A stretch of DNA of 64,000 nt, from positions 28,373-92,372 of the forward strand of contig NZ_SJEW01000011.1 in NCBI RefSeq assembly GCF_005930475.1, written 5' to 3'. The stretch comes from Modestobacter altitudinis (GTDB lineage Bacteria > Actinomycetota > Actinomycetes > Mycobacteriales > Geodermatophilaceae). Within the stretch, counting starts at the first letter, position 1. Each line of letters opens with the position of its first letter. The notes under the pieces were generated by a model. That model was not told the origin of the DNA. It made no database searches and was given only the letters and a program-made list of their open reading frames with translations. This document shows, piece after piece, positions 23,289 to 31,725 of the stretch. Both the position numbers and the translations under genes were made by a program.

Positions 23289-26141
23289 ATGTCCAGCCCG
23301 GCTGAGCGGTACGCGGCTGCCCGCCGGCGTACCGCACACCCCACCCTCTCGGACTTCACCGCCGAGCTCGGCTTCTCCCTCGACCCGTTCCAGGTCGAGG
23401 CGTGCGAGGCCCTCGAGCAGGGGTCCGGGGTCCTGGTCTGCGCCCCGACCGGCGCGGGCAAGACCGTGGTCGGTGAGTTCGCCGTGCACAAGGCCCTGCA
23501 GGAGGGGCGCAAGGCGTTCTACACGACACCGATCAAGGCGCTGTCCAACCAGAAGTACAGCGACCTCTGCGACCGCTACGGCACCGCCCAGGTCGGCCTG
23601 CTCACCGGGGACAACGCGATCAACGGCGACGCGCCGGTGGTGGTGATGACCACCGAGGTGCTGCGCAACATGCTCTACGCCGACGCCCCGGCGCTGACCG
23701 ACCTCGGCTACGTCGTCATGGACGAGGTGCACTACCTGGCCGACCGGTTCCGCGGTGCGGTGTGGGAGGAGGTGATCATCCACCTCCCGCAGCACGTCCG
23801 GCTGGTGTCGCTGTCGGCCACGGTCAGCAACGCCGAGGAGTTCGCCGACTGGCTGGTCACCGTCCGCGGTGACACGAAGGTCGTGGTCAGCGAGGTCCGG
23901 CCGATCCCGCTGTGGCAGCACATGCTGGTGGGAGGGAGGGTGTTCGACCTGTTCGCGCTGCGCCCCGCCGCGCACGCGGGGGAGTGGGACCCGACCCCGC
24001 GCGGGCTGTCCACCCGTGAGCGTGGCCGAGCGGTGGTCGACCCCGAGCTCGTCCGCTACGTGCACGAGCAGGAACGGCGACACGACTCCTGGCACGGCGG
24101 CGGGGGCGCCGGCATCCGCGGGGGTGGCAACCGGCCCCGGTACCGGCCGCCGTCCCGGCCCGAGGTCATCGAACGGCTGGACCGGGCCGGGCTGCTGCCG
24201 GCGATCACCTTCGTGTTCAGCCGCAACGGCTGCGACACCGCCGTCCACCAGTGCCTGGCCTCGGGGATGCGGCTCACCGACGAGGTCGAGCGGTCGGCGA
24301 TCGCCGAGGTGATCGACCGGCGCACCGGGTCGCTGCCGGAGGAGGACCTGCACGTCCTGGGCTTCTGGGAGTGGCGGGAGGGGCTGCTCGCCGGCTTCGC
24401 CGCGCACCACGCCGGTCTCGTCCCGGCGTTCAAGGAGACGGTCGAGGAGTGCTTCGTCCGCGGCCTGGTCAAGGCGGTGTTCGCCACCGAGACCCTGGCG
24501 CTGGGCATCAACATGCCCGCCCGCACCGTCGTCCTGGAGCGGCTGGTCAAGTGGAACGGCGAGGCGCACGCCGACGTGACGCCGGGGGAGTACACCCAGC
24601 TCACCGGGCGGGCCGGGCGCCGCGGCATCGACATCGAGGGGCACGCGGTCGTCGTCTGGGGGCCGGGGGTCGACCCGGCCGTCGTCGCCGGGCTCGCCAG
24701 CACCCGGACCTACCCGCTGCGGTCGTCGTTCCGGCCCAGCTACAACATGGCGGTCAACCTGGTCGGCGCGTTCGGCCGGGACCGCGCCCGGGAACTGCTG
24801 GCCTTCTCCTTCGCGCAGTTCCAGGCCGACCGGTCGGTCGTCGGGCTGGCCCGGTCCGCGGCCCGGCACGAGGAGGACGCCGCCCGGCTGGCGAAGGAGA
24901 TGAACGACGGGCTGAGCGCCGCGGTCCTCGACGTCGCCGGCTACGCCCGGTTGCGGATGGAGATCTCCGAGCGGGAGAAGGAGCTGTCCCGGGACTCCCA
25001 GGCGCGGCGCCGGGCCGACGCCGCGGAGTCGCTGGGGGCGCTGCGGGCCGGTGACGTCATCCGGGTGCCCAGCGGCCGGCGGCAGGGGCTGGCCGTCGTC
25101 CTGGACCCGGGGGTCACCGAGATCACCGAGCCCCGGCCGCTGGTGCTCACCGAGGACAAGTGGGCGGGCCGGCTCGCCTCGGTGGACTTCCCCTCCCCGG
25201 TGACCGCGCTGGCCCGGGTGCGGGTGCCGAAGAACTTCAACCACCGCAGCCCGCACGCCCGGCGGGACCTCGCCGCGACGCTGCGCACCGCCCGGGTGGA
25301 GAACGACCTCGGGGCGCGGCGCACCAAGGGTCGCTCGGCGGCCGCCGACGACCCGGTGCTCGCCGACCTCCGGCACGCGCTGCGCGCCCACCCGGTGCAC
25401 GCGCTGGGCGACCGGGAGGAGCGGGTGCGCGCGGCCGACCGGTGGCTGCGCGAGGTGCGCGACGCCGAACGGCTGCAGCGGCAGATGGCCGACCGCACCG
25501 GGTCGCTGACCCGCCAGTTCGACCGCACCTGCGACGTCCTGCAGGAGCTGGGCTACCTGGTGCCGGCCGCGGTGCTGCCCGTCGAGGTCCCCGAGGACGG
25601 CGTGCCGCCGGAGGAGTCGCCGGTGGTCACCGACGCCGGCCGCCGGCTGAGCCGGATCTGGTCGGAGACCGACCTGCTCACCGCCGAGTGCGCCCGGGCC
25701 GGCGTCTTCCGCGGGCTGAACGCCGCGGAGCTGGCCGGCTGCGTCTCGGCGCTGGTCTTCGAGGCCCGCCGGGAGGGACCGGCGACGCCGTCCGTCCCGG
25801 CCGGCAAGGTCGCCGCTGCCCTCGCCGAGATGCGCCGGGTGCAGCTCCGGCTGGCCGACGTGGAGCGGGAGCACGAGGTGCCGGTGACCCGGGAGCTCGA
25901 CCTGGGCTTCGTCTGGGCGGCCTACCGGTGGGCCGACGGGCAGACCCTGGACCGGGTGCTGGCCGGTGCGGAGCAGGCGGGCACCGAGCTGTCCGGCGGG
26001 GACTTCGTGCGCTGGGCGCGGCAGCTGATCGACCTGCTCGACCAGCTGGCCAAGGTCGCCGACGAACCGTTGGCCGGCACCGCCCGGGCCGCGGTGGGCC
26101 GGGTGCGCCGCGGCGTGGTGGCGGTGGCGGTCAGCGGCTGA
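23289..26141 (+). CDS. helY: Ski2/Mtr4-like DExH RNA helicase HelY
   Basis: Large superfamily 2 helicase (950 aa). Motif I APTGAGKTVVGEF, motif II DEVHYLAD, motif III SLSATVSN, motif IV TFVFSRNGCD, and GRAGRRGID for motif VI, followed by a C-terminal arch/DSHCT-like region. Probably unwinds structured RNA in RNA decay. ATG 23289 is preceded by TACGGT (23277-23282) with a 6-nt gap (leaderless). The frame is open upstream through the lipid kinase, but that part is not helicase. Confidence 0.94.
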   Translation: MSSPAERYAAARRRTAHPTLSDFTAELGFSLDPFQVEACEALEQGSGVLVCAPTGAGKTVVGEFAVHKALQEGRKAFYTTPIKALSNQKYSDLCDRYGTAQVGLLTGDNAINGDAPVVVMTTEVLRNMLYADAPALTDLGYVVMDEVHYLADRFRGAVWEEVIIHLPQHVRLVSLSATVSNAEEFADWLVTVRGDTKVVVSEVRPIPLWQHMLVGGRVFDLFALRPAAHAGEWDPTPRGLSTRERGRAVVDPELVRYVHEQERRHDSWHGGGGAGIRGGGNRPRYRPPSRPEVIERLDRAGLLPAITFVFSRNGCDTAVHQCLASGMRLTDEVERSAIAEVIDRRTGSLPEEDLHVLGFWEWREGLLAGFAAHHAGLVPAFKETVEECFVRGLVKAVFATETLALGINMPARTVVLERLVKWNGEAHADVTPGEYTQLTGRAGRRGIDIEGHAVVVWGPGVDPAVVAGLASTRTYPLRSSFRPSYNMAVNLVGAFGRDRARELLAFSFAQFQADRSVVGLARSAARHEEDAARLAKEMNDGLSAAVLDVAGYARLRMEISEREKELSRDSQARRRADAAESLGALRAGDVIRVPSGRRQGLAVVLDPGVTEITEPRPLVLTEDKWAGRLASVDFPSPVTALARVRVPKNFNHRSPHARRDLAATLRTARVENDLGARRTKGRSAAADDPVLADLRHALRAHPVHALGDREERVRAADRWLREVRDAERLQRQMADRTGSLTRQFDRTCDVLQELGYLVPAAVLPVEVPEDGVPPEESPVVTDAGRRLSRIWSETDLLTAECARAGVFRGLNAAELAGCVSALVFEARREGPATPSVPAGKVAAALAEMRRVQLRLADVEREHEVPVTRELDLGFVWAAYRWADGQTLDRVLAGAEQAGTELSGGDFVRWARQLIDLLDQLAKVADEPLAGTARAAVGRVRRGVVAVAVSG

Positions 26142-26239
26142 CCGCCCAGGGGCCGGCCGTGGCGCCCCCGGTCGCACGGGGACCATGGGACACAATCGCC
26201 GGACCCGTGCCCGGGGAACCGGCACCGCACCGAGGAGCG

Positions 26240-26914
26240 ATGATGAGCCAGCCGCCGCAGGGCGAGGACCCACAGCAGGACGGCCGGGCCCAGCCCGGCT
26301 GGGGGCCGCCGTCCGGGCAGTACGGCGGCGGGTACGGCCAGCAGGGCGGGCAGGGGCAGCCGGGTGGCCACGGCGGCCAGTACGGGCAGCCCGGTCAGGG
26401 CGGCTGGGGGCCGCCGAGCCAGTACGGCGCGCCCGGGCAGTACGGCGCCCCGGCCGGCTACGGCCAGCCCGGCCAGTACGGCAGCCCGCACGGCCAGCCC
26501 TACGGACCCCCGGCGCAGTACGGGCAGCCCGGCCAGTACGGCGCCCCGCCCGGCTGGGGGCAGCCCTACGGCCAGTACGGCGGCTGGGAGCAGCCGCCAC
26601 CACCGGCTCGTCGCGGACGTCGGTTCGGCCTGCTCTTCGGGCTGCTGGTCCTCGCCCTGCTCATCGGGCTGGCCTTCACCCTGCCGGCGCGGCTGGCCGG
26701 CACCCGGCTGGACCCCGAGGCGGTGCAGCGGGACGTCGCCGCGCAGTACGAGCAGCGCGAGGGCGTGGCCCTGGAGCTGTCCTGCGACCAGACGATGACC
26801 GTCGAGGACGGCCGGACCTACGAGTGCGACGGGACGACCGCCGACGGCGACCCGGTCACCATCACCCTCACCCTCAGCGGCACCGACGGGGACTACACCT
26901 GGTCCGACAGCTGA
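26240..26914 (+). CDS. DUF4333 membrane protein with Gly/Gln/Tyr/Pro-rich N-terminus
   Basis: 224 residues. The first ~115 are low-complexity repeats of the QYGQPGQYGAP kind, then a basic patch (ARRGRR), one membrane helix (FGLLFGLLVLALLIGLAFTL) and an extracytoplasmic DUF4333-like domain with LDPEAVQRDV, a cysteine in LELSCDQ and another in YECDGT, probably a disulfide pair. Function unknown. GAGGAG is 2 nt before ATG 26240 and 5 nt before ATG 26243, so the second ATG may be the one used. Confidence 0.8.
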   Translation: MMSQPPQGEDPQQDGRAQPGWGPPSGQYGGGYGQQGGQGQPGGHGGQYGQPGQGGWGPPSQYGAPGQYGAPAGYGQPGQYGSPHGQPYGPPAQYGQPGQYGAPPGWGQPYGQYGGWEQPPPPARRGRRFGLLFGLLVLALLIGLAFTLPARLAGTRLDPEAVQRDVAAQYEQREGVALELSCDQTMTVEDGRTYECDGTTADGDPVTITLTLSGTDGDYTWSDS

Positions 26915-26936
26915 CCCCGGTCAGCGGTCGGACCAG
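26899..26936. terminator. Long hairpin across two convergent stop codons
   Basis: CTGGTCCGAC (26899-26908) pairs with GTCGGACCAG (26927-26936), and inside it GCTGACC (26910-26916) pairs with GGTCAGC (26919-26925), leaving one A/G mismatch and a CC loop. It covers the stops of the DUF4333 gene (26914) and the opposing exonuclease gene (26921), so the terminator is written in coding sequence. Confidence 0.75.
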
Positions 26937-27838
26937 CCCAGCGCCGCGCCCAGCCGGCGCACCGAGGACTCCAGCCCGTGCGCCTGGGCCAGCGCGTCGA
27001 GGGCGTCCGGGTCGGCCGGGCGGCGTGGCAGGGCGCCGTCCACCGGCGGCAGGTCGATGGTGGTGACCACGGCGACGACCTCCGGGGCGGCGTCCAGGTA
27101 GGCGTCGGCCGCGTGCAGCTTCTTCAGCAGCGCCGCGGTCAGCGGCGGCTTCGGGACGACGGTGCGGGCGACCGCGTCCCGGATGCCGGCCAGCGAGCCG
27201 AACTCGTTGATCAACGTGGCCGCGGTCTTCTCCCCGACGCCGGTCACCCCGGGCAGCCCGTCGCTGGGGTCACCGCGCAGCACCGCGAAGTCGGCGTAGG
27301 CGCGGCCGGGGATGCCGTACCTGGCGGCCACCGCGGCCTCGTCGACGAACTCCAGGTCGTTGATGCCCCGGTTGGTGTACAGCACCCGGACGCCGCGGTC
27401 GTCGTCGACCAGCTGGAACAGGTCCCGGTCACCGGTGACGACGTCGACCGGCCCGCGGGCCCGGGTGGCGAGCGTGCCGATCACGTCGTCGGCCTCGTAC
27501 CCCGGCGCCCCCACCCGGGTCAGGCCGGCGGCGGCCAGCACCTCGACCAGCACCGGCACCTGCGGGCCGAGCTCGTCGGGGACCTCCTCGCCGCCGGCCT
27601 CGGCGACCCGGTGGGCCTTGTAGCTGGGCAGCGCGGCCACCCGGAAGGCCGGCCGCCAGTCGTCGTCCCAGCAGGCGACGAGCCGGTCGGGGGAGTGGGC
27701 CACGACCAGCCGCGAGGTCATGTCCAGGAAGCCGCGGACGGCGTTGACAGGCCGGCCGTCGGGGCTGGTGACGCTGGTGGGCACGCCGAAGAAGGCACGG
27801 AAGTACAGGCTCGCGGCGTCCAGCAGCATGGTCGTCAC
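26921..27838 (-). CDS. 5'-3' exonuclease (PolA N-terminal-domain-like)
   Basis: A stand-alone FEN-type 5' nuclease of 305 aa. LLDAASLYFRAFFG holds the first metal-binding Asp; VACWDDDWRPAFR, GYEADDVIGTLA and VVTGDRDLFQLVDD carry the acidic cluster; GVGEKTAATLINEFGSL is the helix-hairpin-helix. No polymerase domain is present. Similar to the Rv2090 family. The GTG at 27838 is chosen because TACGGT (27845-27850) lies 6 nt upstream; the longer open frame beyond it runs antisense to the next gene. Confidence 0.9.
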   Translation of the reverse strand: MTTMLLDAASLYFRAFFGVPTSVTSPDGRPVNAVRGFLDMTSRLVVAHSPDRLVACWDDDWRPAFRVAALPSYKAHRVAEAGGEEVPDELGPQVPVLVEVLAAAGLTRVGAPGYEADDVIGTLATRARGPVDVVTGDRDLFQLVDDDRGVRVLYTNRGINDLEFVDEAAVAARYGIPGRAYADFAVLRGDPSDGLPGVTGVGEKTAATLINEFGSLAGIRDAVARTVVPKPPLTAALLKKLHAADAYLDAAPEVVAVVTTIDLPPVDGALPRRPADPDALDALAQAHGLESSVRRLGAALGWSDR

Positions 27839-27904
27839 GGCCAGACCGTAACGGGCCGGCATCGACGCAGCGGAGCCCTCCGCGCCGCTGGATAGTCTGC
27901 GCGG

Positions 27905-29050
27905 GTGGCCGCCGCTCCTGCTCCCTCCCCGCTGGTGTCCGTCGACCGGGTGCATGCCGCGCGTGCGGTCGCCGACGAGCTCGGCGTCGACGTCGTGGTC
28001 GTCACCCCCGGGTCGGACCTGCGTTACCTCTGCGGGTACGCCGCGCACGCCATGGAGCGGCTGACCGCCCTGGCCGTGCCGCGCCGCGGTGAGCCGCTGC
28101 TGGTGGTGCCCCGCCTGGAGGCGCCGATGGTGGAGGCCTCCCCGGCCGGAGCGCTCGGGCTGGAGCTGCTGGCCTGGGACGAGACCGACGACCCGTTCGC
28201 CCTGCTGGCCTCGGCGCTGCGGGCCCGGCTGGGCAGCGCGCCGGCCCGGGTGGCGGTCGGCAACCGGACCTGGGCCGAGCACGCGCTGGGCATCCAGCGG
28301 GCGCTGCCGGGCTCGGTGCTGGAGCTGGCCGCGCCGGTGGTCGATCGGCTGCGGATGGTCAAGACGCCGAACGAGGTCGAGGAGCTCGCCCGCGCCGCCG
28401 CGGCGATCGACCGGGTGCACGCCCGGATGGGGGAGTGGCTGCGGGTCGGGCGCACCGAGGCCGAGGTCGGGGCCGACATCGCGGCCGCCATCCTCGCCGA
28501 GGGGCACGTGGCGGTGGACTTCACGATCGTCGGCTCGGGTCCCAACGGCGCCAGCCCGCACCACGAGCTCTCCGACCGGGTGATCCAGGCCGGGGACATG
28601 GTGGTCGTCGACATCGGTGGGGAGACCGCCACCGGCTACCGGTCGGACTGCACCCGCACCTACATCGTCGGGGGCGTGGCCGCCCGGGGCCTGCTCCAGT
28701 GGTACGGGGTGCTGCAGCAGGCGCAGGCCGCGGCCACGGCGGCGGTGCGCCCCGGGGTCACCTGCGCGCAGGTCGACGCGGCGGCCCGGCAGGTGATCAC
28801 CGACGCCGGGTGGGGTGGGCAGTTCATCCACCGGACCGGGCACGGCATCGGCCTGGACACCCACGAGGCGCCCTACGTCGTCGAGGGCAACGACCTGCCG
28901 CTCGAGCCGGGGATGGCCTTCTCGGTCGAACCCGGCATCTACCTGGCGGGCCGCTACGGCGCCCGCATCGAGGACATCGTGGTCTGCACCGACGACGGCG
29001 TCCGGACTCTGAACAGGGGCACCCGTGAGCTCGTCGAACTCCCCGGCTGA
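27905..29050 (+). CDS. M24 family metallopeptidase (Xaa-Pro dipeptidase-like)
   Basis: A 381-residue creatinase/aminopeptidase-P fold enzyme: N-terminal domain to about residue 150, then the pita-bread domain with VVDIGGETATGYRSDCTRTY (two metal Asp), HRTGHGIGLDTHEAP (His), FSVEPGIY (Glu) and ARIEDIVV (Glu). All five dinuclear-metal ligands are present. Probably cleaves X-Pro dipeptides. GTG 27905 follows TAGTCT (27893-27898) by 6 nt. It overlaps the Lrp gene downstream by 26 nt. Confidence 0.92.
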   Translation: MAAAPAPSPLVSVDRVHAARAVADELGVDVVVVTPGSDLRYLCGYAAHAMERLTALAVPRRGEPLLVVPRLEAPMVEASPAGALGLELLAWDETDDPFALLASALRARLGSAPARVAVGNRTWAEHALGIQRALPGSVLELAAPVVDRLRMVKTPNEVEELARAAAAIDRVHARMGEWLRVGRTEAEVGADIAAAILAEGHVAVDFTIVGSGPNGASPHHELSDRVIQAGDMVVVDIGGETATGYRSDCTRTYIVGGVAARGLLQWYGVLQQAQAAATAAVRPGVTCAQVDAAARQVITDAGWGGQFIHRTGHGIGLDTHEAPYVVEGNDLPLEPGMAFSVEPGIYLAGRYGARIEDIVVCTDDGVRTLNRGTRELVELPG

Positions 29051-29516
29051 CCCGGCGGCCGGCGGCGCGACCCCGCCGGCGGCCGACGTCGACCGCGCCC
29101 TGCTCAGCGCCCTGGCCCGGGACGGCCGGGCGAGCTTCACCGACCTGGCCGAGCGCGTGGGCCTGTCGGTCTCCGCGGTGCACCAGCGGGTGCGCCGGCT
29201 GGAGCAGCGCGGCCTGATCACCGGGTACGCGGCGCAACTGGACGCCAAGGCCCTGGGGCTGCCGCTGACCGCCTTCGTGTCGATCACCCCGATCGACGTG
29301 GCACAGCCCGACGACGCACCGGCCCGGCTGGCGCGGCTGCCGGCGATCGAGGCCTGCCACTCCGTCGCCGGCATGGAGAGCTACATCCTCAAGGTCCGCG
29401 TCGCCTCACCGGACGCGCTCGAGGCGCTGCTGCAGGAGATCCGGGCCGTCGCCAACGTCACCACCCGGACCACCGTCGTCCTCTCCACCTTCTACGAGGA
29501 CCGCCCACCGGTCTGA
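29025..29516 (+). CDS. Lrp/AsnC family transcription regulator
   Basis: 163 residues: N-terminal winged helix (VDRALLSALARDGRASFTDLAERVGLSVSAVHQRVRRLEQRG) and a C-terminal RAM ligand-binding domain (AFVSITPI, ACHSVAGMESYILKVRV). Members sense amino acids. The start GTG 29025 overlaps the M24 peptidase gene by 26 nt, so the two are likely cotranscribed; amino-acid or peptide control of the peptidase is a plausible but unproved role. Confidence 0.9.
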   Translation: MSSSNSPADPAAGGATPPAADVDRALLSALARDGRASFTDLAERVGLSVSAVHQRVRRLEQRGLITGYAAQLDAKALGLPLTAFVSITPIDVAQPDDAPARLARLPAIEACHSVAGMESYILKVRVASPDALEALLQEIRAVANVTTRTTVVLSTFYEDRPPV

Positions 29517-29543
29517 GCCGCGCACGCGTGGCTGGACACGACG

Positions 29544-29559
29544 TCGAACATGTGTTCGG
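29544..29559 (+). promoter_or_regulatory. SOS (LexA) box
   Basis: TCGAACATGTGTTCGG matches the actinobacterial LexA site TCGAAC-N4-GTTCGA at 15 of 16 constrained or spacer positions, with only the last base off. It ends 8 nt before ATG 29568, so bound LexA would cover the transcription start. The M. tuberculosis relative Rv2578c is, from memory, on the list of LexA-controlled genes. Confidence 0.8.
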
Positions 29560-29567
29560 ATCGGGTC

Positions 29568-30710
29568 ATGCGATGGGACGCGCAACGGCTCGACTTCGCC
29601 GAGCCCGAGACGCTGCCCGGCCTGCCCACCGTCCGGGGGCTGCTGCGCAGCGTCGAGGTGCCGGAGTTCCCGGGCCTGACGTTCCACGAGGTGCGGGCCA
29701 AGAGCGCGCTCAACGCCGTGCCGAAGGGCTCGGCCATGCCGTTCGGCCACACGATCAACACCTTCCGGGGTTGCTCCCATGCGTGTGTCTACTGCTACGC
29801 CCGCAGCACGCACGAGTGGCTGGAGCTGGACAGCGGGCAGGACTTCGACCAGCAGATCGTGGTCAAGACCAACGTGGTCGAGGTGCTGCGCCGGGAGCTG
29901 GCCCGGCCGAGCTGGAACCGCGAGCACGTCGCCCTCGGCACGAACACCGATCCCTACCAGCGGGCCGAGGGCCGGTACCGGCTGATGCCCGGGGTCATCG
30001 ACGCGCTGGCCCGGTCCGGCACGCCGTTCTCGATCCTCACCAAGGGCACGCTGGCCCGCCGGGACCTGCCGCTGCTGGCCGCCGCGTCCCGCGACGTCCC
30101 GATCGGCATGGGCGTCTCGATGGCCATCTGGGACGACGACCTGCACGCCGCCCTCGAGCCCGGCGCGCCCACCCCGCGGGCCCGGCTGGACCTGGTCCGG
30201 GCGATCACCGACGCCGGGCTGCCGTGCGGGGTCTTCCTCGCCCCGGTGCTCCCGGGGCTGACCGACGGCAGGCACCACCTGGCGGCCGCGATCGGGGCGA
30301 TCGCCGAGGCGGGCGCGACCGGGGTCACCGTGCTCCCGCTGCACCTGCGGCCCGGCGCCCGTGAGTGGTTCACCAGCTGGCTGGCCCGCGAGCACCCCGC
30401 TCTGGTCAGCCGCTACCAGCAGCTCTACGGCCGCGGCGCCTACGTCCCCGCCGAGTACCGCAGCTGGCTCGCCGGCCGGGTCGCGCCGCTGCTGGCCGAG
30501 CACGGGCTCGACCGGCACAGCGGCGGCACCGCCCGCGGGCTGAGCGGCTCCACCGGCGCCTCGGCCGGCTCCACCGGCGCCTCGGCCGGCTCGGACAGCG
30601 GGTTGCCCGGCGACGAGTCCGCCGGCTTCCCGGCGGGCAGCCTGCCGGTGCGGCTGCCCGGCCCGGTCGCCCCCGAGCCGGAGCAGGCGGAGCAGCTGTT
30701 CCTCTGCTGA
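29568..30710 (+). CDS. Rv2578c-family radical SAM protein (SplB-like)
   Basis: A 380-residue radical SAM enzyme with the cluster motif CSHACVYC (C69, C73, C76) and ALGTNTDPYQRAEGRY, close to what I recall of M. tuberculosis Rv2578c; distantly related to spore photoproduct lyase. A DNA-repair role is suggested by the SOS box directly upstream but not proved. ATG 29568 is preferred because ATG 29550 lies inside the SOS box. The C-terminus has a 21-nt direct duplication (GSTGASA twice, about 30545-30586) in a low-complexity tail. Confidence 0.9.
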   Translation: MRWDAQRLDFAEPETLPGLPTVRGLLRSVEVPEFPGLTFHEVRAKSALNAVPKGSAMPFGHTINTFRGCSHACVYCYARSTHEWLELDSGQDFDQQIVVKTNVVEVLRRELARPSWNREHVALGTNTDPYQRAEGRYRLMPGVIDALARSGTPFSILTKGTLARRDLPLLAAASRDVPIGMGVSMAIWDDDLHAALEPGAPTPRARLDLVRAITDAGLPCGVFLAPVLPGLTDGRHHLAAAIGAIAEAGATGVTVLPLHLRPGAREWFTSWLAREHPALVSRYQQLYGRGAYVPAEYRSWLAGRVAPLLAEHGLDRHSGGTARGLSGSTGASAGSTGASAGSDSGLPGDESAGFPAGSLPVRLPGPVAPEPEQAEQLFLC

Positions 30711-30725
30711 CCGACGGGCGTCAGC
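30706..30725. terminator. Small hairpin between convergent genes
   Basis: GCTGAC (30706-30711) pairs with GTCAGC (30720-30725) around an 8-nt loop, spanning the stops of the radical SAM gene and the opposing gene. Confidence 0.4.
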
Positions 30726-31572
30726 CGCCGCCGGCCAACCGGGCGGCCCGGCTGACGCTGCGCTTGGCGCGGACCGCGCCGCGGGGTGCCACGGGTGACG
30801 TCCCGGCGGCCAGGGCCAGTCGCCGGTAGGAGTCGTAGGACAGCGTCAGGTAGACCGTCGCCAGCTCCTCGACCGCCTCGCGCCGGCTGGGCGGCGCGGT
30901 GGCCCGCATCGCGGTGGCGGTCCGGACGGCGTGCTTGGCGAAGGTGACCTGCAGCGCCTGGGTGGACAGCTGCCCGCCGACGTGCGAGTTGACCCCCGGG
31001 CCGCGGCGCAACGCAGGCAGCACCCACGGGCTGGCCGCCAGGCTGGGGAACCGGTTGCGCGTCTCCTCCCAGGCGTGCCAGGCGGTCAGGGCTCCCGGCA
31101 CCGACCACTCGCCGTCGTCGGTGGAGACCAGCAACCGCCGCGTGGTCGCGTGCACCTGGTCGCGGCGGAGCCCCCGGAACTGCCCGACGGTCCCCGGCCA
31201 GCCCAGCGCGAGGGCGCACCAGGCCACCGTGCGCAGGTGCTCGGGGGCGTCGCTGCGGACCCGGGTCAGCTCCCGCAGGTCGAGGGTGAGCGGGTCGGGC
31301 TCCGGGGTCCGCGGCTGGGCGATCTGGATCCCGCCGTAGCGCGCCACCTTGGTGTACAGCGCGACGGTGGCCGGCTTCCACTCCCGTGCCGCGGCCACCG
31401 GGTCGAGCCCGGTCTCGGCCAGGGCGTCGGGCCCCAGGTCCTGCTCGAGGGCGGCCTCGACCAGCCGGCGCCACTGCGCCTCGTACCTGCGGGGCGGGGT
31501 GATCCGCGCCCAGGCGCGTGCGGCCGGCGGAGCGGGCATGTCCGGCAGCGCACGCTGCCAGCCACTGGTCAT
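30721..31572 (-). CDS. Unrecognised protein, weakly tyrosine-recombinase-like
   Basis: 283 residues, no family I can name with confidence. The order of features recalls a tyrosine recombinase: a helical N-terminal half, FRGLRRDQVHATTRRLLVS (where the first catalytic Arg would be), STQALQVTFAKHAVRTATAMR (His/Arg region) and LTLSYDSYRRLAL (candidate Tyr), but the match is weak and the usual HxLRH block is not clear. ATG 31572 is preceded by TAGACT (31579-31584) with a 6-nt gap, and a copy of the CCGTTATCCCCAAC repeat lies in the -35 position. Alternatively a domain of unknown function. Confidence 0.6.
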   Translation of the reverse strand: MTSGWQRALPDMPAPPAARAWARITPPRRYEAQWRRLVEAALEQDLGPDALAETGLDPVAAAREWKPATVALYTKVARYGGIQIAQPRTPEPDPLTLDLRELTRVRSDAPEHLRTVAWCALALGWPGTVGQFRGLRRDQVHATTRRLLVSTDDGEWSVPGALTAWHAWEETRNRFPSLAASPWVLPALRRGPGVNSHVGGQLSTQALQVTFAKHAVRTATAMRATAPPSRREAVEELATVYLTLSYDSYRRLALAAGTSPVAPRGAVRAKRSVSRAARLAGGG

Positions 31573-31587
31573 GACCCCAGTCTAAAG

Positions 31588-31602
31588 CCGTTATCCCCAA
31601 CA
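31588..31602 (-). repeat. CCGTTATCCCCAACA repeat, copy 4
   Basis: Core identical to copies 1 and 2. It is the only copy directly in front of a gene, 15 nt upstream of the start codon of the minus-strand gene ending at 30721 and just beyond its -10 box. Confidence 0.7.
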
Positions 31603-31725
31603 TTCCCAAAGAATACTGAAGTGGCCGGGAAAGACCGCGGCACCCTCCGGGCGCCGAGGCAACGACACCAGAGGTCCTCTCCCTACATCGGCAGTCGAAC
31701 CCGTGACCATGACCGCCACCGGGCC

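Noticed and set aside
31680..31725. A tRNA-like T-arm on the minus strand (GGTCACGGGTTCGACTGCC)
   Set aside because: The stem does not pair around the GTTCGAC loop and no acceptor or anticodon arms are found.
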